Below are positions 1 through 10,686 of a stretch of 64,000 bases of DNA, in pieces. Position 1 is the first letter of the stretch; each line of letters begins with the position of its first letter. The notes below the pieces were generated by a model that worked only from the letters and a program-made list of their open reading frames with translations, ran no database searches and was not told where the DNA came from. The position numbers were made by a program, and so were the translations under genes. The DNA is from Meghimatium bilineatum (Eukaryota; Mollusca; Gastropoda; Stylommatophora; Philomycidae), in NCBI GenBank assembly GCA_034231615.1, contig CM067322.1, positions 54,956,357-55,020,356 of the forward strand. Reading direction: 5' to 3'.

Positions 1-101
1 AAATCCTTGAATAGTTCCTCTACATCCGTTCGAGGACAGATCATATGGTACAGCTCATAGAACTTGTCAAATGTGAATAAAGCAGGATCTATCTCATCAC
101 C
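1..101 (-). CDS. PLCB4: Phospholipase C beta (PLCB4/norpA class), exon 8, partial
   Basis: Read on the minus strand, an AG acceptor (CTCCTAG at 102-108) opens a phase-0 exon that encodes [18 protein letters not shown] and then [16 protein letters not shown], and it runs off the left edge. This matches the first EF-hand segment of PLC beta 4, whose human form reads NDEIEPTAFSYEKFYEL then QKICPRTDIEDLFKKI. The family hydrolyses PIP2 to IP3 and diacylglycerol downstream of Gq, at the plasma membrane; in invertebrate photoreceptors the norpA type carries phototransduction. The catalytic X and Y halves must lie beyond the left edge. The splice site and the reading frame carried over from exon 7 both fit. 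Confidence 0.9.
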
Positions 102-690
102 CTAGGAGCATAATAGTTTCAGTATTAAATACCCATGTAAGTCTCTGAGAAAGACAAAACTTCTTTATCTTTACAAAACACAAAGATTTGGCTGAGACAC
201 ATATCCTAAAATAAATTAAAATTACAGAAACCACTACTCTGCGTCAACCAGGCCTGTTTTAATCACTTTTAAATTTTGTTAAATTTTACATTTTTCAATC
301 ACTGTAAAATTAAAATTACTTTACAATGTAATGAAATTTACATTTTAAAAGTTAAACTTTAGGAATACAAGATAAAAATAAACTTTTCATCAAGTCTGTA
401 GAAGGGGGGTGGAGGGATGTATGTGTGTTTTAGGGGTTCAAACCCTTCCATTTTGGAAATTAGAGTTTGACATTTAGTACATTTAGTACTTGACAGCAAG
501 GCAATGTTACACAAATCATACAGAGTTTCCACATTTCAATGTATCAGCATCTGATTTAGAATACAACTGTTATTAAGTTTGTATAGCTTGTTTTCTTTAC
601 TATGTGATATTGTGTTGTTTCATCATTTCTCTGTATCTTTTTCACATGTATTTTGGTGCATATTTGTATATTTCCTGTTTGTATCACTTC
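102..690. other. Intron sequence, nothing recognised
   Basis: This is the start (reading from the left) of the 2.8-kb intron between exons 7 and 8. It is AT-rich, with no coding, repeat or RNA feature that I can support. Confidence 0.5.
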
Positions 691-699
691 TGACCTAGT

Positions 700-900
700 T
701 TCAACCATTCCAGTCATCTCCACATTTTGCTAGATCATGTGAATGTCAGTTGTGTCATTTCTGCTCAATTTTTTTTAAATGTATATTACATTGCTTGATA
801 AAGGCCTTTTGGCCAAAATGTCAATTTGTGTGTGTAATTATGTGTGTTTCCAGTGATTAGCAAATCTTTATTACCCTGTTTCAAGCTTTACTTGTTTTCT
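700..900 (+). repeat. Dispersed repeat with a hammerhead-like module
   Basis: At 794-822 the plus strand reads CTTGATA, a stem-loop AAGGCC-TTTT-GGCC, AAAA, TGTC, which is a degenerate hammerhead order. The following 3' flank (TGTGTGTAATTATGTGTG, then a CAGTGATTAGCAAATCTTTATTACCC-type stretch) recurs in reverse at 54430-54535 and around 8840-8930. It is therefore a family with a shared body, not a chance motif. No coding capacity is seen. Confidence 0.5.
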
Positions 901-1170
901 TTACTAAGTATTTGTTTCATACATATCCCATTTAAAAATCCATAACCCATCATGGTCACAAACTATTTTCCATATAAAATATGGGCGCATTTCACATCAA
1001 GTAACTGTTGTGACCTTTGGCCTGGATTCACGGGGTTTCCTAACCTTTGACGGAAGTTGGTTGTGGAATGTGATCTCGAGGTGAAGTGTTGGGCGGGTAG
1101 TTGGGTAAGATGGTGGTTAGGTGAAAAAGAAAAAAAAGGGAAAAAAAAGAAGAAAAAAATGGGGGAGGGG

Positions 1171-1349
1171 TTAGGGTTAGGGTTAGCGATTAGGGTTAGC
1201 GATAGGTTAGGGTTAGGGTTAGCGATTAGGGTTAGGGTTAGCGATTAGGGTTAGGGTTAGGGTTAGGGTTAGCGATTAGGGTTAGGGTTAGGGTTAGCGA
1301 TTAGGGTTAGGGTAGGGTTAGGGTTAGGGTTAGCGATTAGGGTTAGCGA
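1171..1349 (+). repeat. Interstitial telomere-like (TTAGGG)n tract with TTAGCGA variants
   Basis: About 180 bp of TTAGGG units are broken at fairly regular intervals by the variant TTAGCGA. A purine-rich run (about 1126-1170, AAAAAG and GGGGAGGGG) precedes it. TTAGGG is the telomere unit of molluscs, annelids and deuterostomes. The position inside an intron makes this an interstitial tract and not a chromosome end. Confidence 0.9.
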
Positions 1350-2892
1350 AGCCCACCTCCTTATATTACATTCGGCAAAATAATTCATTTGAAATAAGTG
1401 CATATTTGGTGCCTGTTTATGCTATCATTATCAATACACATTGATAGAGACAGATAGCATAATTGACGGATTCAATGGTTACAACGGATTTGGCAGAAGT
1501 CGGTAGATATTTTCTTGGAGTTCTTGTGTGAAATAAAGCATGGATTTATCAGCCAAGATGAATGAGGTACGTATTTAATCTAATTAACAATGTTTATATT
1601 TTGGACTAAAAGACTATGGATTTTGCCGTATTCCGCGTAAAACGAATGAAATGGTTGGCTCTATCATTCACAAAGCCACGTCGCGCGCAAAAACTTTTTG
1701 CTTCCGCGGTGTGACGTCACGGCATCCATTAATTTCATTGGCAGTGCGCGGAAATCCATGACGTCTGGTAGTCCGGAATATAAACATTGCGCTATTTATA
1801 GCACAGTGGTTACTTGAACAAAAAATTTACCAAATATGTCCTTTCAGATGGCACATTTCGGACAGCAGTATGGGCAGCAACAAAAACGTGCAAATTAAAC
1901 CTGAAAACAATTTTTTGGCATGCAGTCCTGAATTTTATGCAATCAGTGTTGAATTTCATGCCCTGCGTACTTTCTCACATGTGTGGCCATGTACCAACAC
2001 ATCTTAGGGAAAAATATTGGGTGTAGAGGTAACTGCATCGGATGTGAGAGGGTTGTTCAATATGTTTCACGACTGTTTTTATTTTCTGGAGACCACTATA
2101 GTAACAGATTGAATGGTCTACCACAACAGGGTTCATCTTAAAAGAATCGGTATACCATGTTGAATCAGGAATACTACGCAAATGTTGTAGATCTACTTAA
2201 GACTGATCTCTCCAAAAGCTGATTACAGCATTTCAAGTTTCAAAATCAGTTTTTCCAAAATGAAAGCAGAAATTAATGCACACAAATTTGTGAAGATTAT
2301 CGTGCATTTTTTTTAATGCAACAAGAGAAACTAGGTCACTTTCAATTATAGGATCCCACATAGCGCAAGTGCATAGTTAATACTTCTGGTTGTGTACTTA
2401 TATTAGACATGCATATGATAAATAGCAATGATCTATATACTATTATAATCCAGGGAGAAAAAAAAATATCCAGAAACTGATTGAACAGCTCTTGTATCAA
2501 TAGTCCTATAGCGATCTATTATCAGATATGCGAGTAAGAGCACAAAATTGTGATTCAACCATTTTGTATGTCTGATCATAATTATCTTTATTTACCTCTG
2601 TTCTTTCCATCTTCTACTGTTATCTGCAGGAGGATTTTTAAAAAGAAATAATTTCTGATTCCATGTTGAAAACTATGTTCAAACGTTTTTGCCATTTCAC
2701 TATTAAAAGTACTTTTTGTTGAAAGTATGGATCTCTATTTTACTTCCTATGTACATATTGTTTATATTATCTGTGGGAAATGTGTAGAATGTATTTATAA
2801 CACTTGGTAAAGAAATAGTACCGGGTAGTAATATATTTATTCCACATGAAAACAGTCACACTAGATGAAGAAATGTTAGAAAATGTACTTAC
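1350..2892. other. Intron sequence between PLCB4 exons 7 and 8
   Basis: No gene or repeat boundary is recognised here. The only notable stretch is a more GC-rich patch with CpGs around 1630-1790. Short open frames at 1814-2181 have no family resemblance that I can see. Confidence 0.4.
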
Positions 2893-2974
2893 CTTCCCGC
2901 TAGGAAGACCTAAATCTTTTAAACTGGACATGACCATTCTCTCTGTCTTGCCAGATGCAAATGTTCTAGTAATA
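2893..2974 (-). CDS. PLCB4: Phospholipase C beta (PLCB4/norpA class), exon 7
   Basis: On the minus strand, TTTCAG precedes an 82-nt exon that ends in GGGAAG before a GTAAGT donor. It completes a split Gly codon (GG from exon 6 plus T) and then encodes ITRTFASGKTERMVMSS and LKDLGLPSGK. Human PLC beta 4 has ITRTFASGKTEKVIFQAL then KELGLPSGK at the same place, the junction between the PH domain and EF-hand 1. Length and phase (2 in, 0 out) fit exons 6 and 8 exactly. Confidence 0.93.
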
Positions 2975-3305
2975 CTGAAATATATCAAGAATAGAAACAA
3001 TTGTTGATTGAAGGCAAGCATTTTTAGAGACCTATATCTTAATAACAGACTCTCCCCTATATACAGGTTATATGTGACAGCTGCTTATTAATTTAAGTGT
3101 GAAAATACACAATCCAATCTCTCTTGGACTACAACTTCACTGGTTTATAATTCACATAACTTTTTCTTCTGCATTCATTATCAATCGCTTGCAAACAGCA
3201 GGATGTTGTCTGAAGAATGTGTTGTGTTATAATTCATAGTTTATATATTGGCTATATTTATGTGTATGTATGTAAATATATATATATATATATATATATA
3301 TAGTG

Positions 3306-3705
3306 TAGGTCTGAATAAAAAGGATTATTAGTTTGAAATAATGTTTCATTTTGCGAGACGAGTGTATATAAAGATTTTTATGTCTCCTCCATAATAAAGA
3401 AGCATTATGCATGCGTGCGTGCGTGCGTGTGTGTGTGTGTGTGTGTGTGTATATATCACAGTAAAAAGGTTAAATCATAACTGTAGTGTGGGGACATTTT
3501 ATTGTTGAATTTTGTTCCCCTAACCAATATTTCCACTGCATTCCCGTGTTCAAGAATTTGAATGTATTCTTAATGTATACTCTAATTTATGAATTTACAA
3601 GCATAATGCTTCTTTATTATGGAGGAGACATAAAAATCTTTATATACACTCGTCTCGCAAAATGAACCATTATTTCAAACTAATAATCCTTTTTATTCAG
3701 ACCTA
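3306..3705. repeat. Long inverted repeat, two 105-bp arms
   Basis: The arms 3306-3410 and 3601-3705 are reverse complements with one mismatch by eye. The 190-bp spacer begins with a (GCGT)n/(GT)n microsatellite (about 3411-3450). An (AT)n run sits just left of the arm (about 3278-3302). No target duplication is obvious, and no ORF is credible. It may be a foldback or MITE element, a recent inverted duplication, or an assembly artefact. As part of a transcribed intron it would fold into a long hairpin. Confidence 0.85.
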
Positions 3706-4435
3706 ATGTTTTTCCAATCAGTAATATGCTTGTCAGCATATTTGTCTCATCACACATATGTTGTATAATAGTTTCATATGATACATGTGATAGTATCAAA
3801 GATTCTAAAATGTTTGCAAGATCAATTTTATGAATTATTACATCATTAGTGCTGGAAAATGAAAATGTGGACCTCACCTTATCACGTCTCCACGAAATTG
3901 TAATGTGCATTGCAATTTATACTATATTTTTCAAATATAGTATTTTCCAAACCTAGCATCACAATGAAAATTACCACTTTCTAAATCACTTACTGAATAG
4001 ATAAATTAATGCTAGAATTATCAGAAAAACTTTCTCCCAAATGTTATAAATTTCAGATTCATTGAATCTAGGCTTCGCCATAGGTGTAGGTCAAGATAAA
4101 ATGGCTACACTAAGAAAGCTCCGTTGCGCCAACACATAGAAATTAGGCTTACAAACGTGAGCAAATACTGAATCTCAATTGCTAGATAACCCTCTAGACA
4201 GCTTGAATCTAACAAAATCTCACAGCCATGATGGATGTATCTTTAGTACATCCTAGCACTGCCCTCATAGTACTCATTTTGGATTCTTTCCAACTTATAC
4301 ACTTGTGTCTGCGAAAGTTAGAGCAGACCAAGGTCATAATTGATGACAGATGACGTTAATGTTTGCGACAGTAGATCTACCATTGTTGCATTCTGCAGCA
4401 GCCATGATCTTGATAGCATTGATTCATCTCTTTGC
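3706..4435. other. Intron sequence, nothing recognised
   Basis: AT-rich sequence of the intron between exons 6 and 7. I see no coding similarity. Confidence 0.4.
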
Positions 4436-4439
4436 ACGC

Positions 4440-4713
4440 CCATGTGTTGCCGGGGCCCGAAAGGGGAGCACAGAATATCAACACTAATTACCTTCCACGC
4501 ATGTCGTAAAAGGCGACTAAGGAGGTTATGGGATGGAGTTGGCTGTCCCATCCCATATAGGGTCAGTGACCCAAAGCCATGCTGAAGTCGGTTGTGTCAG
4601 GCCGAAAGGCGCAGATATCACAGCAATGCTGTAAACCATGACACAACGCATTCCGTTCTCCGGACTACATCCTGCTAATCTGCAGGAGTTTGAGAACGAA
4701 CGCAGAAGAAGAA
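4440..4713 (+). mobile_element. SINE-like element (family S1), most complete copy
   Basis: About 275 bp starting CATGTGTTGCCGGGGCCCG, with an internal CATGTCGTAAAAGGCGACTA block and a CTGCAGGAGTTTGAGAACGA 3' part that ends in a (GAA)n tail. At least four other copies share these blocks: 10262-10540 and 23296-23560 (minus), 35510-35675 (plus) and 60376-60530 (minus). A 3' stub is at 34388-34500. It has no coding capacity. Its GAACG-(GAA)n end resembles that of the LINE at 17070-19011, which suggests that LINE type as its mobilising partner. Confidence 0.75.
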
Positions 4714-4859
4714 GAAGAATCTCTTTGCATTTTGAAGTAAATTGAAATTGGTAGCGTATCATATTCCGTAGGATATAGCCATCAACCGAGCTTATTTTGG
4801 CTGCAGCAATCTTTTTTTGGTCTGAAGTTATTTTTAAAATGTTTTTTTTTTGGCTGTAG

Positions 4860-5385
4860 TATGTTGAAGTAACACGACGCTAAAGCTATTCAACTCCTGG
4901 ATTGGCCCAGTATTAACGTATGGAAGTTAGAGCTGGAAATCAACTCAAGCAACAGACCAAAAATTAAACAGCTTCGAAAACAAATTTCTCCATAAACTAA
5001 TGAGCATAACATGGAGCATTTCATTACAAATCGTGATTTAAGAAACATAACATGTCAAGAATATCTTTCTAACATCATAAGAAAACCAGATGGAAATACC
5101 TGGGTCACGTTCTATGACTAAACCAACAAACTCTTATGTAGACACCTGAGGGTAAAAGGAAACGAGGAAGACCTAATGCAACCCTAAAAAACACTATACT
5201 TAAAGAAGGGGAAATAACAGGCAGAAAGACCATACAAGAAATAAAACTGCAGGCAGTGGACCGCAACACATGGAGAATCAAAACCTCTGCCCTATGTGCC
5301 GCCTGCAACACAAAAGGAACAAACTAACAAAACCTCTGCCGCATGTGCCGCCTGCAGCATGAAAAGAACAAACTAACTATAATGC
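4860..5385 (+). pseudogene. LINE reverse-transcriptase C-terminal relic
   Basis: Conceptual fragments in the plus strand, broken by several stops and frame changes, read TPEGKRKRGRPNATLKN, then ITGRKTIQEIKLQAVDRNTW and ALCAACNTKGTN. This is the usual C-terminal tail of an APE-type LINE ORF2 (GKR.RGRP...W..LCA). The last ~50 bp occur twice in tandem (about 5283-5380), so there was a small duplication at the 3' end. It is old and inactive. Confidence 0.7.
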
Positions 5386-5389
5386 TGAA

Positions 5390-6415
5390 GTACTTAGTCA
5401 ATATGTTTGCTGAATGAGAGATTTCTGTCAAAGTTATCCCTAGATATTTTAAGTCATGTTCCCTAACGATGGTTTGGAAAAATAAACAAAGCATGGAATG
5501 AACTGTTCATGCCACCTAATAGTTGCTGCAGCTTAGTATAGTTATCTTCATTCCCGACAGCAGATTGCTGCCATGGGACATACCGTAAGATGATGAACCC
5601 AATACAAAGGACAGTTGGCATTGTGTCTGTGACTAACTTTGTATTCAGGGAGAACTAAATGATCTTTGACTTTGAAGGATTAACAATAGCATTATTGGCA
5701 ATGCACCATAATGACAATTTATCTAATTTGTTCTGTACATCAGCTCTGACTCTGTATAGGTTGTATAGCAGAATGTCATCAGTGTATGTGAAAAATGTAC
5801 CTGGTCCTGAGGTTTTAAAATGTGCAAGTTTGCAATTTTGAACATTTACACATTGAAATGCACAGGAGACAATGGAGATTCCAGTGGCTAAAAAGTGTGA
5901 TTGTTTTTATCTCTGATGTGCAGGATCTGCACCATAGAGCTATTTTTCTATACAAGAGCATGTTTGCTATCCAGCGGATAATTTGTATGTTAATGTTCAA
6001 CTCCCTTAATAAGTTGACAAGATGGCTGTACCTGACTTTTATTTTTACTTTTTGTTAGATGGCAAAGAGAAAAGGTTAAGTTTGCCCCTGGTTACACTAG
6101 CCAACAAACTATTTTCAAACATTATTTGTATCAGAATTTAAATACACCATTTCTTATTGATTTTGTCATGCTGGTTTCAAATATAATAATGAAATTGACC
6201 AATTGACTTTAGTTTATTTTAATGATGAATTTACATTATAGTAATATGAATAATGCGTGCTTGTTTAATTCTCTGTGGCGAAGAGTTAAGTCTTTCACTT
6301 CAGCATTATGAAAATTGTGGTTACCTACTCAATTAATTAACGTTTCAACATAAAATGCTAAGAGTAAATAAAATCATTATTCAAAGATCATATATAATGT
6401 TTTAAAAAGGTACAT
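5390..6415. other. Intron sequence, nothing recognised
   Basis: AT-rich, with short overlapping open frames near 5660-6060 that have no family resemblance. Nothing is supported here. Confidence 0.4.
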
Positions 6416-6419
6416 TTGA

Positions 6420-7060
6420 ACGCATTCCACCATTATTCAGTCACTGCTTGTGCTCTCTTTGTGTGCTTCTCATTGTCAATCAATGAGGTGTCTCTTGTCA
6501 CAGTCTAACAGTAATCAGCCAGCATTTAAGGGCTCACATTGCTTATTGCTATCATACCTTGTTTTCATAGCAGCAATATCCTAGTGAAATCGTTTTCATT
6601 ACTGACCACTCCACAGATTGATGTAATGAAATGAAGAAAAATAAAGAAAATGAATTTAAAAATACAAGTTGTAGTCAAGACTTTTATACTTCCGAAGGAG
6701 ATTTTCTATCATTTCCTTGTAATTATCAGATCTGTTGTTTCCAAGACCATTGCCCACCACTGACTTAAATGTAAGGAATGCTGCTTTTTTTCTTTGCCAT
6801 GCAACATGCTAAGAAACGTATCAGCATGAAGAAGCTTTCGAATGTGGTGACACCTAGATGACACCATACTCCCTCTCTTATTTTAGCTTCACTCAGTCTT
6901 GGAAATTTTCTGATGAGGTATTTGAAAGCCTCATCTGTGTTCTCCTTTGCACTGACAAACATTTTCATTAGACTCAGCTTGATGTGCAAGGGTGGCAACA
7001 AAATTCTTCTGTTGTCAACAAGTGCTGGGTTCTTAATGTTCCTACTGCCAGGCCGCAATA
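6420..7060 (-). pseudogene. Decayed copy of a conserved repetitive protein family of unknown class
   Basis: The best frame (6765-7058) reads NPALVDNRRILLPPLHIKLS, then VSAKENTDEAFKYLIRKFPR and LSEAKIREGVW. In another frame downstream follow FKSVVGNGLGNNRSDNYKEM and then MLADYC. I recall this order (LPPLHIKLGL, KFP.LS.AKI.EG, then a GERFHQDI-like part and MLADYCW) from multicopy uncharacterised proteins in invertebrate genomes, but I cannot name the transposon class. At least three frame changes or stops make this copy inactive. It lies in the same sense as PLCB4, in the intron between exons 6 and 7. Confidence 0.55.
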
Positions 7061-7233
7061 GCTGCCTGATTGGAAATTGTCTTCTGATGGAGTGGTTAGT
7101 TCATGCACGGATCAGAGCCAATCAACATTTTTTTATGTCATTTTCATTTTCAGCACACTAAAACTAGTTAAGATCAGCTATTTTCATATCTACTACATTT
7201 TAGGTGTTGACTAGTGTTATTTGCCACACTCAC

Positions 7234-7287
7234 CCTCGTACTGGAATCTTTCCACTTGGGTTCACCATGCAGCAAAGCTTGATCCAA
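7234..7287 (-). CDS. PLCB4: Phospholipase C beta (PLCB4/norpA class), exon 6
   Basis: A 54-nt exon on the minus strand lies between CTTAG and a GTGAGT donor. It completes a split His codon (CA plus T) and encodes WIKLCCMVNPSGKIPVR, then leaves GG for the next exon. Human PLC beta 4 has WMKLAFMTNTNGKIPVR at this place, the end of the PH domain. It is phase 2 on both sides, matching exons 5 and 7. It would be missed by ORF length filters. Confidence 0.92.
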
Positions 7288-7405
7288 CTAAGAAAGAAAA
7301 TAATAGTTATAGGTACAAGAAAATGTGATCCAATAAGGAAGAAAACAGTCTATAACTTATACTCTTCAAATAGGAATAACTGCGACAGACATTAATAAAT
7401 GAATA

Positions 7406-7515
7406 ATATAATATGATATATGGTATATGGTATGGTATGGTATGGTATATGTGATATGGTACAGCGCGGTGCGGTACAGTACAGTACAGTACGGTATAGT
7501 ATAGTATAGAAGACA
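7406..7515. repeat. Compound microsatellite (TATGG)n / (GTACA)n
   Basis: Runs of TATGG and of GTACA or GTATA units with a short GCGGTGCGG insert. Open frames over it are by-products of the repeat. Confidence 0.8.
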
Positions 7516-7759
7516 TTAATAAAGCAAATCAAAGACCACAAAAGAAAACAGAATCCTCAGCAAAACATCAATCAGCCGATAGATAAACATATTTTTAATG
7601 TATTTTACCTCTGTATATATATTCTGCAGAACTGTCTCCAGTATGAAAAAATGAGAGAGACATATTAGAACCAGTGGCGCAACCCAGCAAGCAAAGATAC
7701 ATGGAAACAAAGAATGGCTCCAGACAATGGTGGAGTTCATCCATAAGACTTATCTGATG

Positions 7760-8000
7760 GTGTAGACATCATTATCATGTGACATAGTCTTTCCAGACTG
7801 TGGTCTTCTTTATGGATTCTCTGAACACTCTGCGATTCTGGGTAAGTTAACATGCCCCAGCTAGAGACATGTTTAAAGAATCAGATATATCATTGCACCA
7901 TCATCATCTTGGGCACTCTCTTCCCCTGTTGCCATTAACTCTGCCTCAAGCTAATAATCTTTCCATGCTGTTATGTCTCTTTAAATGACCAAAAAATTTC
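7760..8000 (-). repeat. Possible LINE 3' fragment
   Basis: On the minus strand the sequence has the look of the LINE C-terminal fragments elsewhere in this window (the TGGCCA...CTTTAAAGAG arrangement near 7985 and a CATCATCATC tail near 7900). It is too eroded to translate. Confidence 0.25.
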
Positions 8001-8124
8001 AATAGGCATCAAGTAGCAAACAAAAGAAAGAAAGAATGTATTTTAAAAGTGAAGAAACCCTAATACAATACAGAGTCAATACTTTCTGACAAACATACAG
8101 GTTCTTTTCTGTAATTGTGGCGAA

Positions 8125-8470
8125 ACCTGAACTCGTAAAAGGGTTACAGTGCTTATGAATACATGCTCAGTTTCAGAAGGCAGGAATTCCAGACAAGGAG
8201 TCTAGCATAATCTCCAGTCCAGTTCACCATTCTTCTGTCGTCAGATCTGTTGACCCATCTGCAGTTATGGCACACCTAGCATTCCCACCACCTAGGTGTC
8301 TGTCACAAAAAAAACAAATGTGCAATGTCCACTGGTCTGCATCGTTACATTATACATGGGGATCATTTGACAGAAGACAAAAGTAACAAATTGAGATAAG
8401 ACATGCAGTGATAATGATCTTTCCCAAGTAACAGGTTGTCAGCCTATCCCCCAACTTACATTAGCTGATT
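8125..8470 (+). repeat. 450-bp dispersed repeat (family R450), copy 1
   Basis: It shares ordered blocks with 29925-30410 (minus), 61528-62040 (plus) and 62558-63325 (plus): TCTTCTGTCGTCAGATCTGT, CCACCTAGG.GTCTG.CACAA, AAAAGTAA.AAATTGAG and AACAGGTTGTCAGCC. It is non-coding. I recognise no transposon class. This copy lacks the first ~100 bp of the consensus. Confidence 0.7.
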
Positions 8471-8484
8471 CCTATAACATGCCT

Positions 8485-8560
8485 GGAAAGGTTGGTTGCT
8501 GATCCAGCGGTCCATGGGCTCATGCCCTTTGATCTAATGCCATGAAATGGCATTATATTG
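8485..8560 (+). repeat. Short repeat shared with 59751-59820
   Basis: GGTTGGTTGCTGATCCAGCG followed by a CATGGGCTCATGCCCTTTGA-like stretch recurs, somewhat diverged, at 59751-59820. Function unknown. Confidence 0.5.
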
Positions 8561-8839
8561 CTGATCTGGAAAGGAAACAGTGGACCTCTTCTTTGCACTC
8601 TGAACTAAACGTTGGCCCCGGTTTATACACGAGCATTGATGAGATAGAACTAACCAGTCTCTAAGTATAATGGTTTTCTAAAGAAGAAAATCAGTCTAGT
8701 AACTTATTAAACAACCCCGTATGTTGCAAAGAAAGAGATACAACAACAGACAAACTGCTAAGCTATATAAACTCTTTTGGTAACACAAACACCAACACAA
8801 TACAGACCAATAGGCATTGATGCAGTAAGATGAAAATTA

Positions 8840-9065
8840 ATCATGGTAATGAAGTTTTTCTAATTACTGGAAAAATTTGGGACAACACTCAAAACATTCT
8901 GTTTTGACCAAAAGGCCTTTCTCAACAACACAACATAACACATGACAAGTAAAAACAGCACTGTCCATGATTACATAACAGCGCTCTTTTGATCTCAGTG
9001 TTCATTTTGTGTGTTATTCTCTGCATTTCCATTGGTTAACAGAACTTAATTACCCTGAATCTAAG
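8840..9065. repeat. Inverted pair of hammerhead-module repeats
   Basis: The left half on the minus strand reads TTGAGAA, AGGCC-TTTT-GGTC, AAAAC (8901-8926), followed by the same 3' body as at 790-900. The right half on the plus strand (about 8990-9065) repeats that body (GTGTGTTATTCTCTGCATTT, AACTTAATTACCCTGA). The two copies therefore stand head to head across about 60 bp. Confidence 0.5.
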
Positions 9066-9204
9066 TATTGTGTGTTAGATTATAGCTTTGCTGCAAGTGT
9101 TACTGGTACCTATTAATAATGCAGATAGGTGACAAATATAAAAATATAACCACAACCATAACAACTTCAGATGAAACATGGAGATTATAGCTGATACGCT
9201 AATA

Positions 9205-9208
<4 letters not shown>

Positions 9209-9262
<54 letters not shown>
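9209..9262. repeat. (TA)n microsatellite
   Basis: About 54 bp of perfect TA, followed by a TACA run. Confidence 0.95.
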
Positions 9263-9266
<4 letters not shown>

Positions 9267-9278
9267 CATACATATACA

Positions 9279-10001
9279 CAGTACAAATCCGATTATCCAA
9301 ATTAATTGGGGATCTGGTCAATTCGGATAATCAAACATTCGGATAATTGGATATAGCTCAGGAATGAAGCAAAACAGTGTACATACATACAATCATACAT
9401 TGAAATGAACGGATTTTATTGATAAAAGTACAGTAATATGTAAGCAACTATGTATTACAAATAAACTACATAATATACTATAAAAATATGCAAAATTACA
9501 TAAATGACACGTATTTACAGTAATACATTGTACATATGTATGTACATAAGTAAATCAATTGACTAAGCTATTTTCAATAAATATATGTATCTCACTTGAA
9601 CATCTCCAGTAGAGTAAGTTGTCTTGACATAGTAGCGCTTTTCCGAGCGGCAAGGCCCCGCAAGTGCTTGACAGAAAGAAGTTGTACAGTGTTGCATTCC
9701 GGTTGCCGCTCCATCCCCTTTAAAGCGTTGTCGAGGCACATAAAAGCTTCCCCATGTGTAGGAATATTTTCATCTTCTGTCTCTCCCTGAAGTCATCATT
9801 GTCTTCGTTATCACCTTCTTGTTCGTCCATCACACCCTTGGCAATCTCATCATGTCATTATAGTAACTGTACGTGCACACTACCCCAGGACCTCTTTAGA
9901 GAATCCGCTAAAACTCTCGGTCTAAAATTATTTCACCCAAATTTGATTAGGATAATTGGGGATTCAGTTAATTGGGATTCGTATAATCGGATTTCTAATG
10001 T
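9279..10001 (-). mobile_element. pogo/Tigger-like DNA transposon remnant
   Basis: The left end (AGTACAAATCCGATTATCC) and the right end read in reverse (TTAGAAATCCGATTATACG) are diverged inverted repeats of the pogo/Tigger kind. Inside on the minus strand, two frames encode the transposase C-terminus: GVMDEQEGDNEDNDDF, then after a frame change MCLDNALKGMERQPECNTVQ, LLSVKHLRGLAARK and a final LTLLEMFK stop at about 9597. Most of the DDE domain is missing, so it is an internally deleted, inactive copy. A TA target site is plausible. Confidence 0.75.
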
Positions 10002-10261
10002 ATATGACAACTCAGAGATTTTGCTGCAAAACTTAAAATAATTAAACACAAAATTTGATTATGGTGCATACAGCTGACACCTTTACCTCGCGCTCAAAGG
10101 CAGAGCAAATATAAGCTTAGCCAATGCATATTATTTTTTTTTAAATGTTATCTCAGCTATGTGACTGCAATGTCTCCTCTCACAGCTATGAAATATAAAT
10201 ACAATCAAACAATTCACAATTACAACATCATACATCTACAATTTCTTTTTTTTTTAGTTGT

Positions 10262-10540
10262 GACTGACTGGAACTTCTCATTTGTTCTCAAACTTTTGCA
10301 GATTAGCAGAATGTAGTACTGAGAAAGGATTACACTGAGTCATGGTTTGCAGCTTAGCTGGGATGTCTGCATATTTCTGCCTGACGTATCTGACTTCAGC
10401 ATTGTCTATGTGTCATTTTTTACTCTATGGGATGGGACAGCCAACTCCACTACTAAAACCTCCTTAGTCGCCTATTATGACATGTCTAGCAGGTAACAGT
10501 ATTGCTATTCTTTGCTTCCCTTTCGGGTCATGCATGACTG
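10262..10540 (-). mobile_element. SINE-like element S1, minus-strand copy
   Basis: A reverse copy of 4440-4713, diverged. It holds the CTCAAACTTTTGCAGATTAG 3' block, the ACTTCAGCATTGTCTATG middle and GGGATGGGACAGCCAACTCC with CCTCCTTAGTCGCC. Confidence 0.75.
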
Positions 10541-10686
10541 GATCTCTATTCTTACTTGCAAAAGATTGCTCGGCTTAGCAAAGATAATATATATTTTCAT
10601 ACTATTTATTTTTAAATCACCAAGACTACGCTGCTTAAAAATTGTTGAAGAGGAATAACGGTTTTTATACTTGTGTCACACTCAAA

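Noticed and set aside
1057-1248. 63-codon ORF ending in GLGLGLAIRV repeats
   Set aside because: It reads through the purine tract and the TTAGGG array.
1171-1349. True chromosome end
   Set aside because: The host gene continues on both sides of the tract.
7307-7516. Tyr-rich ORF on the minus strand
   Set aside because: Translation of a compound microsatellite.
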